This document shows positions 50,263-62,315 of a stretch of DNA of 64,000 nt, one piece after another. The notes under the pieces were generated by a model. The model saw only the letters and a list, made by a program, of their open reading frames with translations. It was not told the origin of the DNA and searched no databases. This DNA comes from Adiantum capillus-veneris (lineage: Eukaryota > Streptophyta > Polypodiopsida > Polypodiales > Pteridaceae). Numbering within the stretch: position 1 is the first letter of the stretch; every line of letters starts with the position of its first letter. The DNA lies in NCBI GenBank assembly GCA_014529385.2, contig CM043959.1, positions 14,445,809 through 14,509,808 on the forward strand, in the 5' to 3' direction. Made by a program: the position numbers and the translations under genes.

Positions 50263-51659
50263 TTCTTAATGCCAGGAGAGCCCTAATTTTTTTGCAAGAC
50301 CCGGTTTGATCAATGGTAGATTAAACCTCCACCATTGATGCCTTCACTTCACCAGTGCATGTAGCGACGAGGTTTGGGCTAGAAGCATGTTGGAGTCAGA
50401 CTAATTAAGGCAAGAAGGTCAATCGTACTCATTTTCATCAGTGACCAGATAAATGAGCCCGCGTCGACATGGACTCACTCTGAGAATTTCCAAAATCCTC
50501 TTTTTGAATTTTCAGGGTGAGGTGCAAGAGGGGACCCTTATTAACGAGGGCTTCAATATGGGCAAGGGCTAGGGAGGTGATGACGAGCACGCGGGTATTG
50601 CCGACAGAAGGCTAAAGATGAGGCCGAGGTAAATGCAAATTCATTGCATGAAAGCAATGATTACACCAGTGTTCGGGAAAAGTGTGCCTCAACTTATCCT
50701 TGAGTTGTTGCAAAATCAAAGTAACCAGTTGAGGGGAGGGTAAGAAGGAGAAAATTCCGCTTAAAACACATGGAAAATAGTGTAATTTTGCAAAAATACT
50801 GGCTAGTATTGTAAAATTTTCGGTTTAGATTTGTCTTGGAGGGATTTTTTCTTGAAAACTGCTTATAGAATGAAGTTGGTCTCTCTCTATGTCTCTGTCT
50901 CTCATTGAGCTTCTCTCTCTCTCTAAAGAAAACTCTATGGAAGAGTCTACGCGGACAGATTTTCTTTAAACTTTTTTTAAAAGACAGAGCAATCACCGGC
51001 TCATCTTCCACAACTACACGCTCATAGCCTTTACTCTCAAGCTTAAATTACTAAAAAAGACAATAGCACGAACGCATTTTCTCACACATTTTGTATGCAA
51101 TATCGGCTCAGAACGTTATGCATGCAGTGTCGGCTCAGAACATCTCATTTTGCAGACAATGAACTTGCTAGGCTTCTCTCCCACATCCAATGTCACTAGG
51201 TTGCCATTGTTCACCTACATGACTGGATTTCTAGCAACCCCTTCACCTGCACCCTCTTCAATGGAAAGCTCCACAACAGCGAGTAAAAGTACTCAGATTA
51301 TAGCATATCTTAATAGTGATCCATTTTGCATATTCAGAGTGCTTGAAAGTGTATCTTTATTATCTTAATTGTTTCATGTAGTGACGCAAAGGTTCAGAGT
51401 GACAAAGGGGGGACATACATGCTCAGACTGCGGCCCTCAATTTCCCATTGTATTTTGCAATAGCAAATCACACACTTACTGTAGTAGAAGCAGATGCAGA
51501 ATATACACAACCACTAGAAACAGATGTTGCCGACCACAACTACAGGCGGGTTTTGGATATTTATCGGCTTGCTGGCCATCGTGCCGAAGCCAGCCAAGCC
51601 AATCACTGTCAACAACCGGCTGCGAGCAGTTGACCAAAACGGTCAACGTGGCATGCACA

Positions 51660-51716
51660 CGCAGGCTTGAACTCGGGACATCGGCCTCAGGAGAATGCTC
51701 TACCGCTAAGCTGCAT
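51660..51716 (-). other. tRNA-like sequence (pseudogene or SINE head)
   Basis: On the minus strand GCTTAGCGGTAGAGCA (A box) is followed by GAGTTCAAGCC (B box) about 21 bases further on, with a plausible loop TCTCCTGAG between. The acceptor stem is not evident. It looks like a tRNA-derived pol III promoter rather than a working tRNA gene. Confidence 0.45.
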
Positions 51717-51976
51717 ACAGGCGCATGCGATGACTCTGCAGCTGATGCATCATACCCTATTCAGTCCTGATGCTCCCTCAAAAAGTGACGTGACCGGTTG
51801 CGCCGGTTTCGCCCACCAACACGACCTACAGATGTTACCGGTAAAGCAGAAAAGTTGACTCCGCTCGTAGTCAGTTGCACGAGAGGTGGGTGGCGGTGCA
51901 TGAAAACTTGACAAGATGACGCTCGCCTGTAGGTCAAAGAAAGCTTCAATGTGAGCTGAAGCATACGCAGCTGCCT

Positions 51977-51978
<2 letters not shown>

Positions 51979-52062
<84 letters not shown>
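51979..52062. repeat. (CT)n followed by (CA)n
   Basis: About 60 bp of CT with a single TTT interruption, then about 22 bp of CA. Confidence 0.95.
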
Positions 52063-52067
<5 letters not shown>

Positions 52068-52123
52068 CTCAGAGTCAGTGCCGCCAGTTACTCTCTCTCT
52101 CTCTCTCTTTTCTTTACATATAT

Positions 52124-52173
52124 AAAAACTCCCTGAAGGAGCCCGCGCCGGAGTGGAATCCTGCAGAGAGTTT
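52124..52173. repeat. Foldback hairpin 1 of the CTCTCTGAAGGAG family
   Basis: The left arm AAAACTCCCTGAAGGAG pairs imperfectly with the right arm CCTGCAGAGAGTTT. It lies between CT tracts and is related to hairpins at 52,425 and 53,447. Confidence 0.65.
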
Positions 52174-52281
52174 GCAAACAAAGAATTTAGAGAGATCACG
52201 CTCCGTTTCTCTCTCACGCCATTTTTAACCTTATGTATTGTAGACAAAAACAGAAGTAGAGATATCACTCTCTCCCATGCA

Positions 52282-52398
<117 letters not shown>

Positions 52399-52424
52399 AT
52401 AAAAAAAACTCTCTCTCAATATTA

Positions 52425-52476
52425 AAAAAACTCTCTGAAGGAGCCCACCGGTGCGGGCTCCTTCAGAGAGTTTTTT
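52425..52476. repeat. Foldback hairpin 2, perfect 22-bp arms
   Basis: The arm containing CTCTCTGAAGGAGCCC (52,425-52,446) is repeated exactly in inverse at 52,455-52,476, around an 8-base loop ACCGGTGC. Imperfect pairing continues outward through aatatt/aatat into the flanking tctctc/gagaga, so the predicted stem is longer. Confidence 0.85.
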
Positions 52477-52555
52477 ATAAATATGAAGAGAGAGAAACAG
52501 CCAATTCACATGTTTATAATCAGTGGCACCGTCTCAGTGCATACATCGTCGGCGC

Positions 52556-52925
52556 AGGGTTCGGGAAAAATGTGTCTCAGCTTAATATCATTCCGTTTCT
52601 AATTTCAAAAATGGCGGTTGAGGGCAAGGCGAAAAGGAGAAATTCCGCCCCAAAATAGAGAAAAATAGTGTAAAAACCCAAAAAATACCCCTAATTTTCT
52701 AAAATTTCCTCTTGGCAAACTTAAGAAAAGGATATTTGCAGGGTTCGAGAAAAATGTGTCTCAGCTTAATATCATAGCCGTCTCCAATTTCAAAAATGCC
52801 GGTTGAGGGCAAGGCGAAAAGGAGAAATTCCGCTGCAAAATAGAGAATAATAGTGTAAAAACCCAAAAAATACCCCTAATTTTCTAAAATTTCCTCTTGG
52901 CAAACTCAAGAAAAGGATATTTGTA
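52556..52925. repeat. ~184-bp tandem duplication
   Basis: Two copies begin agggttcg.gaaaaatgtgtc at 52,556 and 52,740 and run to aaaaggatattt. A third, more diverged copy is recognisable at about 50,668-50,830 (gtgttcgggaaaagtgtgcc...). Probably an old interspersed repeat. Confidence 0.85.
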
Positions 52926-53035
52926 AGTTTGGAAAAATGATTTTTCCCCAAACATTGATCATCGCTCATTGCTCTGCCTGCATTAGGCATAATGCAAAAG
53001 AGCGCTATGACTATAAAGTTGGCAAGCAACAAGAA

Positions 53036-53152
<117 letters not shown>

Positions 53153-53446
53153 GACATACTTCAGTGGTTGCCTGTTTGTGCACAACCAGCAACCGACGTG
53201 TTATGTTCTTGTGATAACTACGAGCAGTTGTGCAATAAAGTAAATATAGTGTCTCAATTTGTGAGAGCCTAAAAAAGTACATCACGAGTGTTGATTTACT
53301 TCTCGTGGTCTACAATTCTCAATCTGCGAAGGTGTAGGGTCGCAACTGGTTGCACCCTTAATTTCTCATCTGATTGGCAACCAATTGGAAAATGAGCCTT
53401 CACGTGAACTGGCTCAGAGAACTCCAAAAACTCAAAGAGCTAAAAA

Positions 53447-53493
53447 AAAACTCTTTGAAAGAGTTCATGCTGGCACGGACTCTTTTAGAGAGT

Positions 53494-53496
<3 letters not shown>
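53447..53496. repeat. Foldback hairpin 3
   Basis: AAAACTCTTTGAAAGAGT pairs with ACTCTTTTAGAGAGTTTT (16 of 18 positions) around a 14-base loop. A GA tract (53,497-53,556) begins right at its edge. Confidence 0.7.

Positions 53497-53556
<60 letters not shown>
53497..53556. repeat. (GA)n microsatellite
   Basis: About 60 bp of GA directly abutting foldback hairpin 3. Confidence 0.95.
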
Positions 53557-53558
<2 letters not shown>

Positions 53559-54639
53559 CCTATGAAGGATGCTGGTTGTGTTCACGTGTTGACTTGGTTT
53601 TCATGAGGGCTAAGATTTAAGTGGGAGAATGCACAAGTTGAAGAGAAAGCGAAGAAAGATAAGGTAGAGATCGGATAGATCTAGTTAGCTCTGTCTCTCT
53701 AAGTGCAAATACTTTTTCCTGTAGATTCTCCAGGCTGGACATTTTTTTGTAAAGACATTTTGTATCTGTTGAAAACATATTGCTTATTGTCCCGATGATA
53801 GTGATATTATTTCTCTTTTTTTTAAAAGAGAGAGAGAGGGAGAGAGATCTAAGAAGCTTCTCTCACTTAGCAGCATTCTTCCTGGTGGATGGACATGGCA
53901 TATCTTGGTTTGGCAGGTCCATATGGTCTCCAAAACAATGCGTTGTCAATACAATGCAATTCTTTCCCCCATATTCCTATACCACCTCATCAATCTTGAG
54001 TAGACAAAAGCTCAAAAGAGATTGAATTTTGCTTCAACCAAATTATGGCCTTCCTGACGTCTACTAGATTTTTCCAAACAATGTTCCAAAATGGAAAGGA
54101 GCCACATCTTTAATCTTTGTGAAAGAAGTTGTTCAATTGATGCATGAAGCGGGATATACTATGTGAAATTTGAATGCCACCCTCATATTATGAAGGCCAA
54201 AGTTGAGTCCACATACGGAGGCCATAAAGTTGAACCTCTGTGAGATGCTTAGTTAATATCAAGGCTAGTACCTATGAAAAGGTGGATAGCTTAGGATAGA
54301 ATCATAGCGTTGCTACCCACATTGTTGTGTTATTAGTGAAGAAATAAGCAAACAAATATATAGTAAAGGTTTGTAGGCTTTAATGGCTACAAATGTTTAC
54401 CAATTAATTACTGATTAAACAATGATTGAGAGAAAGAGAGTGAGGCTGATACCATTAGAGACTAGCAACGGTGCTGACATTTATTGTTTGGGTTTGGAGA
54501 AAGCTCTCTCTATAGAAGAAGTATACATATACTTGAGCAACTCACTTAATAAATTTGCTCGGTTTTGAGTTTGCTCAGATAAGTTTGCTCGATGTTTGGT
54601 AGAACTCCATGCACGGAAGATGAGTGGCTGCATCAATAA

Positions 54640-55116
54640 AGCTCACGTGCAGCCTTGGGATTATCATACTCTAGTGCCATTACCTGATGAGGTTGTGTCA
54701 GATCTCGAGCCGGAAGATGAAGCAGCCACCTAATATGACTTCACGTACAAAGGTCATCATGATGTGTTGAGTAGCGCTCTATGTGCTGGTGACTGTAAAT
54801 TTAAAAAACATCGAGGATGTGGATTTCTACCTGGTCAAGTGTGTTGCAAACAAAGGAGAAGGTGGAGAAGGGATACGTCGATGAGTGGGGCAATGCAATT
54901 GATAGAGGCTCGTATGTTGTGCTAGGTCTGTATTATGAGAAATTGGATACATACACCTTCAAGCTAGAACACAAGCAGCCCATCGTCCACGTACTTTCAC
55001 ATCTGGTACGATGTATCAAAATACCCATGGAGCACATCGCAATGAGACGGCAAATGTACACAATCAACCCAAAAAGCAATGAAGCAATCTATAATAGCAT
55101 GCTCTTCAGCTTTTAA
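54640..55116 (+). pseudogene. Transposase-like gene, C-terminal fragment
   Basis: The plus-strand frame starts KAHVQPWDYHTLVPLPDEVV and runs through a TAA at about 54,731 to YDFTYKGHHDVLSSALCAGD. After two frameshifts come NIEDVDFYLVKCV and YVDEWGNAIDRGSYVVLGLY, ending SHLVRCIKIPMEH. The order (acidic linker, DFY.VKC, WG....G.YV..YYEK, SHLVR..K.P) is what I recall for the C-terminus of the DFAENY/GHGKG family. I therefore read it as the end of the gene begun at 45.3 kb. It could instead come from a second copy. Confidence 0.6.
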
Positions 55117-55509
55117 GTTGTAATCACTGCATCTTCAATATACTTCTTGCTCGGAGATAATGCAGTTTTATCAAAAACTTGGGTATCTTTTGTCTCTTGT
55201 GTCTCTTGTGTGCTTTGTGTATACAGGCTTTGAGAGATCATTTGTACAAAAACCTGTCTCATTAAACCTAGAGGATTTGAGCTCATCAAGAAAATGTAGA
55301 ACTCTAGAAAGGTGATTAAACAAGCTCAAAGTCTGCCTCCTTTGGTGTCTTACAATTTACGCTTTTTACAGCAGGACTCCATATGGTTTGGCAGGTAGCC
55401 CACAAATATAAATGGAAACTGTAAAAGAAGACACACCCAACTTATAAGATAGGCATCAAGGTTTGAAAAGATGTGTACAAAGAAGGCCAATGGCTTGCAT
55501 AGTATGATA

Positions 55510-56740
55510 ATAAGAAGGTATGCTAATTGTGTTCTGTGGGTATGCTAGTTACCATAAATGGTATGCTAATTAGCATACTGTTTATGCTAGTTAGCATAAA
55601 CAATGTGCTAATTTTCATACCTTTTGTTGGTTTTCAAGGAGAAGAGATGGCAGCTTCCTGTATACTATGTATGCTAATGATTTATGCTAATCAGCATACT
55701 GTTTATGCTGATTAGCATAAACTTATATATGCTAGTTAGCATAAACAGTATGCTAATTAGCATAACTTTGCTGGTTCTCAAGGAGAAGAGATGGCAGCTT
55801 TTTGTATACTGTGTATGTTGATTTAGTATACTATGTTGTGAGTGGAATGCTAATTATCATACTGTTTATGCCAACTGGCATAAACAGTATGCTAATTAGT
55901 ATACCCTTGCTGGTTTAGGGGAGAAGAGATGGCAGCTTTCTGTATACTGTATATGCTAATTAGCATACCTTTGCTTGTTTCAAGGAGAAGAGATGGTAGC
56001 TTTCAGTTCACTATGTATTCTAATTAGCATAATGTTTTATGCTAGTTGTCATAAACAGTATGCTAATTAGCATACCTTTGCTGGTTTTAAGGAGAAGAGA
56101 TGACAACTTTCTGTATATTGTGTGTTCTAATTAGCATAATATGTTGTGAGTGAAAGTTAGCACAAACAAAAATGCACAGTATGCTAATTGAAGGTATGCT
56201 AATTAGCATACTATTTATGCCAACTATGCTAATAAGAATATATTTGCTAGTTTCAAGAAGAAGAGATGACAGGTCTCTGCATCCTATGTATGCCAATTAG
56301 CATACTGTTTATGCCAGTTAGCATTTTGAAGGTATGCTAATTAGCATAAGTAACTGGCATAAACAGTATGCTAATTAGCATAGTTTTTCTAGTTTCAAGG
56401 AGAAGGGATGGCAACTTTCTATATACTATGTATGCTAATTAGCATACTTTCTATATACTGTGTATGCTAATTGAAGGAATTCTAATTAGCATCCTCTTTA
56501 TGCCATTTGGAATAGACAATATGCTAATTAGCATACCATTGCTGGTTTCAAGGAGAAAACATGGCAGCTTCCTGTATACTGTATATGCTAATTAGCATAC
56601 TATGGTATGCCGTGAGTGTAAGTTAGCACAAACAAAAATGTGCAGTATACTAATTAGAATGTATTCTAATTAGCTACTGTGGGTATGCTAATTAGCATAC
56701 TGTTTTTTCTAGTAAGCATAAACAGTCTGCTAATTAGCAT
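55510..56740. repeat. Palindromic TATGCTAATTAGCATA repeat cluster 2
   Basis: Many perfect or near-perfect copies of the 16-bp palindrome. They alternate with a longer repeated segment (tttcaaggagaagagatggcagct...tgtatactgt) seen at least seven times, for example near 55,633, 55,779, 55,920, 55,980, 56,089, 56,255 and 56,395. It lies between the 3' ends of the two convergent gene sets. Confidence 0.92.
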
Positions 56741-56927
56741 ACCTTTGCTGATTTCCAACAAGAATGTATACAAATTCAATGTTTACAAGACAAAAAAGAA
56801 TGCCAACAATACACATAGTATTGTCTTCAAAAAAAAAAAAGTACAGGATTTCATCATTACTATCTGAAATGAATGTTAGAATAGTTACAAACATTGGAAA
56901 GGCAATTTACAAATTTCCCTCATAATG

Positions 56928-58010
56928 TTACAAAACTGCAGAGAGCCTCCTACTCTGGATAAGATCGTGGTTTAGCGCGCTTGTACACTCGCTTTTGCCC
57001 AGTGTCTGTTTGCTTCTTTGTTTGGTGAGCTTTTGGGTCTTGCTCTCTTTCTTCTTCTTGTGAGCTTTTGGTTCTTGCAACTCTCTTTTTGATTCTTCTT
57101 CCTGTTGCTTCTCTAATTTTCCCTCTGTAGCCTCTCTCTCTCTCTTATGTCTTTCAACTTCTTCATCAGCCTCCCTTTGTCTCCTACACATAGCTTCCTT
57201 ACGCTGGGCCTCATTGCAATTTTGCATTTCTGATGCCAGCTTCCTAATCAATTCTTGTGAAAAAAAAATTGGGGTAGTATCAAACGCATTTTCAGCTGTA
57301 TACACTGCACGATCCTCTGATTGCAACAATAGGAATAGCCTGCTACTCAAAGTATCTATCAGGAAGTTTTGCCACTATTCTTTGGTCTGGTCCTCTATCT
57401 TAGGAGTAACAAGCCAACTTCCTTCAGGGTTCTTGTGCACTTTGTACATACTATCGTCAATAATTAGACTGTTTTCGGGCCCAAAGTTGTAGTTCTTCAA
57501 AAACAATCTCAAACCCTTCAAGAATACAGGCTTATTATATATCTGCCAAGGCTAGCCACTACAATGATTCTCTGAAAAAACACCTCTTAGCTTAGCCCAC
57601 TACTCTTTGAATACAATTTCTAATTTTGCATTCACTTTAGGTGCCATGTTGGTGCTCCATATATACACATGGAAAAATCGGAGGCACCAATCCAAAAATT
57701 TGTGACTGTCTTTGCAACAAAATACATACCTCCTATCTTGCCCATTGTTCTTGATCATTTTCCCTGCATGTTTAGGGGGAATGTCACTGTGCATTGGCTC
57801 TACAACTTGAACAAGCAGGCCATTTAAATCAAGAACCAAAGCACGCCCCTTGTGTGGCAATGACTTTGGCACGCATATTGGGTCTGGCAGTGCATACCAC
57901 TCAACAAAAATAACTTCCCCCGAGGGATAAACATAACTGAAATACTCAAGAATTTTCAGTTTAAAATAGCTAGCCAGGTGCTTCTGAATCTCGGTTTTTT
58001 CTTTTTATAG
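56928..58010 (-). pseudogene. FCP1-like HAD domain with coiled-coil tail (element cargo)
   Basis: One continuous minus-strand frame from about 57,995 to 56,928, broken by three TAG codons (at 57,600, near 57,549 and near 57,378). Motif I reads VLDLNGLLV, motif II IWSTN and motif III SLIIDDSMYK, then NPEGSWLVTP. These are the FCP1/SCP blocks in the right order. As in the protein at 0.9-2.1 kb, motif I is DLNGLL, so the Asn is shared and not a random lesion. After the HAD domain comes a strongly charged helix (AQRKEAMCRRQREADEEVER) and a Lys-rich end. The intact protein's role is unknown; the fold suggests phosphoprotein binding or CTD phosphatase ancestry. Confidence 0.75.
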
Positions 58011-58227
58011 TTGTCTTGCCTTGGCAAATACGCCGCTTTTGTATGGTTTTGCATGCAATGGCATAATTCAAATCATGCAGGGCAACTAACTACAGTTTAT
58101 CTTGCCCTATGACATAGAAATGGTATTGAATAAAGACATCGTAAAGGACAAGAAAAAACTAATGAACTATTGCACAGTAAAATAATATTGAAAAGAGTTT
58201 CTCCATTATAAATATCTAGAGATATAC

Positions 58228-58796
58228 ATGCCACAGGTGTGGAGCTTGCATAACTTGGATGCAACAGAGAACAGATTCAACATAATTTTTTGCAATCATG
58301 TGAGTGAATGGCTTTCTTTTTGCTGCGTTTGTTATGTCATCCAGGGTACTTAGAGAGGCAACACATATCTCGTCCCCAAGATCTTCCAGAATCTGTTCCA
58401 GGCCATCTTTTCTCTTTAAATTCACTTTATTTACAAAATCGTACAGGGGGCTGTCATCACCGGTGTCTTGCAGAGTCAGCCCATTGTCAGTCCTGAAACC
58501 CTCCTCTTGAGCACTCCTACCTTCCTCTTGCACACTCCTAACCGTTTCCTCTGAGACGCTTGTTTGATCATCTGTAGGGGGCTTGGGTTTGGGATGAGTA
58601 ATAATGATAAAATCTTTATCATCATCATCTATTTCTTTACCATCTATAGCAGCCTCGTGCGCTGTCGCATGCTGTGGCATTACATCTGCCCTTTCATGTT
58701 GTCTATCCAACTCATCAGATTCATCATTACAAAGCTTCTCTTCTATCCTTTGATTGATAGGTGTCTTGTCAGGTTCGCATCCTGCATCATTGATAC
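58228..58796 (-). pseudogene. Acidic exon upstream of the FCP1-like domain
   Basis: Open exon of about 190 codons with a plausible acceptor (AATACACAG, exon from 58,796) and donor (GGCAT/GTATAT, end 58,228). The N-terminal half is Asp/Glu/Gln-rich and low in complexity (EIDDDDKDFIIITHPKPKPP). The C-terminal half is more ordered (DSPLYDFVNKVNLKRKDGLE, then ITNAAKRKPFTHMIAKNYVE). I recognise no domain. Position and strand suggest it belongs to the transcript carrying the FCP1-like domain. Confidence 0.5.
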
Positions 58797-58859
58797 CTGT
58801 GTATTCCATTCACCATTAATTTTCATTGATACCATAGTGAGTAGCATTCCATGTATGGT

Positions 58860-60010
58860 AGGCATCTATATTGTCTATGCTAACTATGCTAACTAGTATA
58901 CAAGCGTGCTAACCACCATGATCAATATGCTAACTAGCAGACAAAATATGCTAACAAGGAAGTGTGAATATAGTGTGTATGCTAACTAAAAGAGAATGTA
59001 TGCTAATTAGCATACATAAAATGTTAATAGGAAAAATTGTGTGTATGCTAATGGTATGCTTATTACTGATGGTGTGCTAATTAGCATACAAGCTTTGTTA
59101 ATTAGCATACATGGTATGCTAATCACCATACATAGTTGTATGCTAATTAGCATACCATGTATGCTAGCATAGATGGTATGCTAACTAGAAAATAAGTAAT
59201 GCTAATGAACATAGCATCTCTGCTAATTAGCATACGATCTTTGTTGGTTATCATATTGTGCATGCTAACTAAAATACACATTACGATAACTAGAAAAGAG
59301 GTATGCTAACTAGCATACACATTATGCTAGCTAGCTCAAAATGTATGCTAACAAGCATACACATTATGCTAGCTAGCAAAGAAGGTATGTTAACTAAACT
59401 TTGAATGCTTGTTAGCATGCGCCAAATGCTGGCTAGCATACAAGGTATGCTAGTTAGCATACTGAGTATGCTAATTACCATATCTTGTCTTCTAGGTATT
59501 ATACTTGCATGCTAGCCATCATACACAATGTTCTAATTAGCATAAAAAGTGTAGCATCTTTTTTTCTAGTTATCATACTTGCATGCTAGCCATCATACAC
59601 AATGTTCTAATTAGTATAAAAAGTATGCTAATTAGCATATTTAATATGCTAATTACCATACCTTGTTTGCTAGTTAGCACAATGTGCACTAATTAGCATA
59701 TTTAATATGATGATTAGCATACTTTGTTTCTAATTGGGAAACTCTCTATGCTAGTTAGCAAACATAGTATGATAACTAGCATACAAAAAATGCCAACTAG
59801 TATTCACAATAGGTTAGCTAGGATAACTAGTTTGTGCTAACTAGCATACACAATATGCTTACCACCATGACAATGTATGCTAGCTATATCTCATAGTATG
59901 CTAACTACCATAACTAGGTTTTCCAACTACCATACACAATATGCTAGCCAACATACCCTCTAAGCTAACTAGCATACCTTCTATGAGCTAACTAGCATAC
60001 ATAGGGCTAG
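58860..60010. repeat. Palindromic TATGCTAATTAGCATA repeat cluster 3 (likely intronic)
   Basis: Dense variants of tatgctaattagcata and tatgctaactagcata on both sides of short spacers. The cluster lies between the acidic exon (ending at 58,796) and the next upstream coding segment (60,046), so it is probably an intron of the minus-strand gene. Confidence 0.9.
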
Positions 60011-60045
60011 TGTAGGAATCAAGGGTAGATAACTATTCCTTAACA

Positions 60046-60439
60046 TTATCTTACCATAACTCTGTGTGATTGGAGGTCCTTGCCCTGTGACCTTGCCATA
60101 CCATTTAGCTGGTATCCTCTGCTGGCAGGTGGAAACTCTACATTCAGTCCCCAAGGAGCAACAACAAAGTAGATTAGGTGATAGGTATGCTCAATGGCGT
60201 TTTGACCATTGCACTGATTTTGTGTGCTTCTAGTGGCAGACCATAGCCTAAACACACGTTGCTTGTTGTCCCATTGCGTACCCCTCTATACACTCTTGAA
60301 AAGTGTCCATAGCTATCTTGCATAGGACAGTGGGGATGAAGGAGCTTTGTATCATCCTACTTATCTGCATGAGCAACTGCAATTGACTATCACAGGCGTG
60401 CACTTTCGCTTCCTGCAACTCCACATTAATCTACAAACC
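60046..60439 (-). pseudogene. Minus-strand cargo gene, middle exon (frameshifted)
   Basis: After an acceptor (TTGGTTTGTAG near 60,434) the frame INVELQEAKVHACDSQLQLL continues the coiled coil of the exon upstream in phase 0. Near 60,280 the sense shifts frame to VFRLWSATRSTQNQCNGQNA, then HLIYFVVAPWGLNVEFPPAS and NGMARSQGKDL. This ordered segment looks conserved, but I cannot name the domain. Confidence 0.5.
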
Positions 60440-60527
60440 AATAAGAACAAAAGCATGGTAAGTACATAGGATAGTTGTGCACATATTCAAAATATAAGGT
60501 TCAATCACAAAAATGATCGACACTTAC

Positions 60528-61358
60528 ACGAAGACATGTTATGTCAATATCAACAACAGTGGGGGTGTCCTCACTATGAGGAAACCCCAAACCATCCAGT
60601 GTCTCTTTCAATGTCTCGATCTTAACCTTGAGCTCTATTTCTCTCCTTGCATCCACCCTGTCAGTGAGGCCTAAACACCGCAATTCATTCTCAGCATCAT
60701 GAAGATTCTGTCTCATAGCAAGTACTATAGGACTAACCATATCATGGCTTGCTTTCAGAACCCTTGAAGCTTCAAGCTCCTGACCCGCATTCTTGAGCTG
60801 CTATTTAGCATCCTGCAGTCGATTTCTGAGATGGTCACTTGAACTCATGATGTGCTGCAAATCAGAGAGCCCGAAATATGACAGGCTTGCTGTCACTTTG
60901 TGAGAGCTATTAATAGAGAGGGGTGTTGCCCTGGCAGTAGAAACAACATTCAGAGCTACTTGGCCAACACAATCGTCCTTTGTTTCCCCGGAGCCCTCCT
61001 CTTTTTTTTGACTTGAGGGGTGGGTATTACACACCCTCCACTTTTCAACATAGACATCGTAGTATCCTTTTTCTCGAAGGTCCTGCAAATGCTGGACAAC
61101 AAACTCAACCCAATTGAACTGCATGATTGAGCCACTTGCAATTGCCACTGGACTCAATTTTTTTACAAAACCCTTCGCAAAAGCCGAATTAATTTTCATG
61201 TTGGTGGGGGCCTTCTGGTACACCCTGTAGTGCAGCTGAAGTACTTGGTCGTACATGTCGCTATGAATGCTGCCTTTGAAGCAATGTTTACTATGATTTT
61301 TTGCCTCTTTGGATACACTGAACCACTCCACATCTGTAATCTGTTCCCACTTCACCAA
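60528..61358 (-). pseudogene. Minus-strand cargo gene, coiled-coil exon
   Basis: The frame from about 61,358 reads LVKWEQITDVEWFSVSKEAK..., followed by Ser/Thr-rich sequence. After one in-frame TAG (60,801-60,803) a heptad-rich helix continues (QLKNAGQELEASRVL, LHDAENELRCL, EIELKVKIETLKETLDGL). It ends at a canonical donor (CGT/GTAAGT, 60,528/60,527). The frame agrees before and after the TAG, so this is one exon with a nonsense mutation. Function unknown. Confidence 0.6.
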
Positions 61359-61705
61359 TTTGGGAACCCCACTAGAATAGGGTTGTCAAGTAATTTCTAC
61401 ACAGGCAATTGCGCGGGCTCTCCTTAGATGCAATCATTTAAGCATGCACCTTGAATGCCTAAGGCAATCCACAAGCACCTGATCAGTGTGAGAGAATCCA
61501 CAACAAGATTACAGCCAGGGGCTACTGCACAAAAAAGCATATAAGCTGAATGCATAGTCCTCTGTGTTGATTGCAGCATATGCTTAGCAACACAATTTTC
61601 TCATGGGTGAGAGGATTCACTAATAGATTAGTAGTCGGGGCATGCTGGAGAAACGTGTCATGCTTTGCTTGATTTACAACTTCCAAATGTGGCCCCCTCA
61701 TTGGA

Positions 61706-61710
61706 GAGAG

Positions 61711-61790
<80 letters not shown>
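61706..61790. repeat. (GA)n microsatellite
   Basis: GA repeat, with a single T interruption, at the donor side of the first recognised minus-strand cargo exon. Confidence 0.95.
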
Positions 61791-61792
<2 letters not shown>

Positions 61793-62087
61793 TACCTGAG
61801 TCCTGCTTCCCCTTCCCTGCATGCATGTACTTTGACATTGAGGATCCTTGGGAATTAGAAGCCTTCAATATTTTGTAGGGGTGGAGGAGAAGCAACAGAA
61901 CCTTTGCCCCTCGACTTCCTTCTCGGTGGAGTACTGCCAAGATTGCTGTCAGAGGTGGCTGGCTCCAGTGGTGAGCTATCCTCCACTTGGGCTGATTGTT
62001 GGCCTCTGACTGCAGACCTACTTGCATCTCACAATCACTTTCCTCCCTCTCTCTGACCTGTGGCCCCTGCACCGTGCTTCCCTCCAT
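61793..62087 (-). pseudogene. Possible first exon of the minus-strand cargo gene
   Basis: ATG at 62,087 (MEGSTVQGPQVREREESD). In the neighbouring frame there is a Ser/Pro/Arg-rich stretch (DSSPLEPATSDSNLGSTPPR followed by RKSRGKG) that looks like a nuclear-localised N-terminus. A donor CAG/GTACTC occurs at the GA tract. The two frames imply a frameshift near 61,990. Support is limited to position and composition. Confidence 0.35.
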
Positions 62088-62290
62088 GCTTCTTCATGAC
62101 TACACCACTACCTCAATGTAACGACTGAGCGTAGCTGTTTGAGATTTTAAAAATATTACGATTCATTTTTTTGAAGTCCAAGTATACACTTTGTATAGTT
62201 CATGATGGTGGCCCACACACTTGAAAAAACATGATTGTTGTTATGCTTACAAGTTGTGCTTATTGGCATATGTTAACTAGCACAAAAAGT

Positions 62291-62315
62291 GCAACACATT
62301 AACATGCTTTCACCC
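62291..62315 (-). repeat. Right terminal inverted repeat
   Basis: On the minus strand it starts GGGTGAAAGCATGTTAATGT, pairing with the left terminus. Immediately inside are the subterminal motifs gtgctagttaacat and ggcatatgttaact, related to the interior palindrome. Confidence 0.85.

Noticed and set aside
51660..51716. Functional tRNA gene
   Set aside because: A and B boxes are visible but no acceptor stem or clean anticodon arm can be formed.
56928..60803. Reassigned TAG codon, because several premature stops are TAG
   Set aside because: TAA and TGA also interrupt these genes (for example 45,837, 48,391, 48,701), along with frameshifts. Ordinary decay, perhaps CAG to TAG deamination, explains it.
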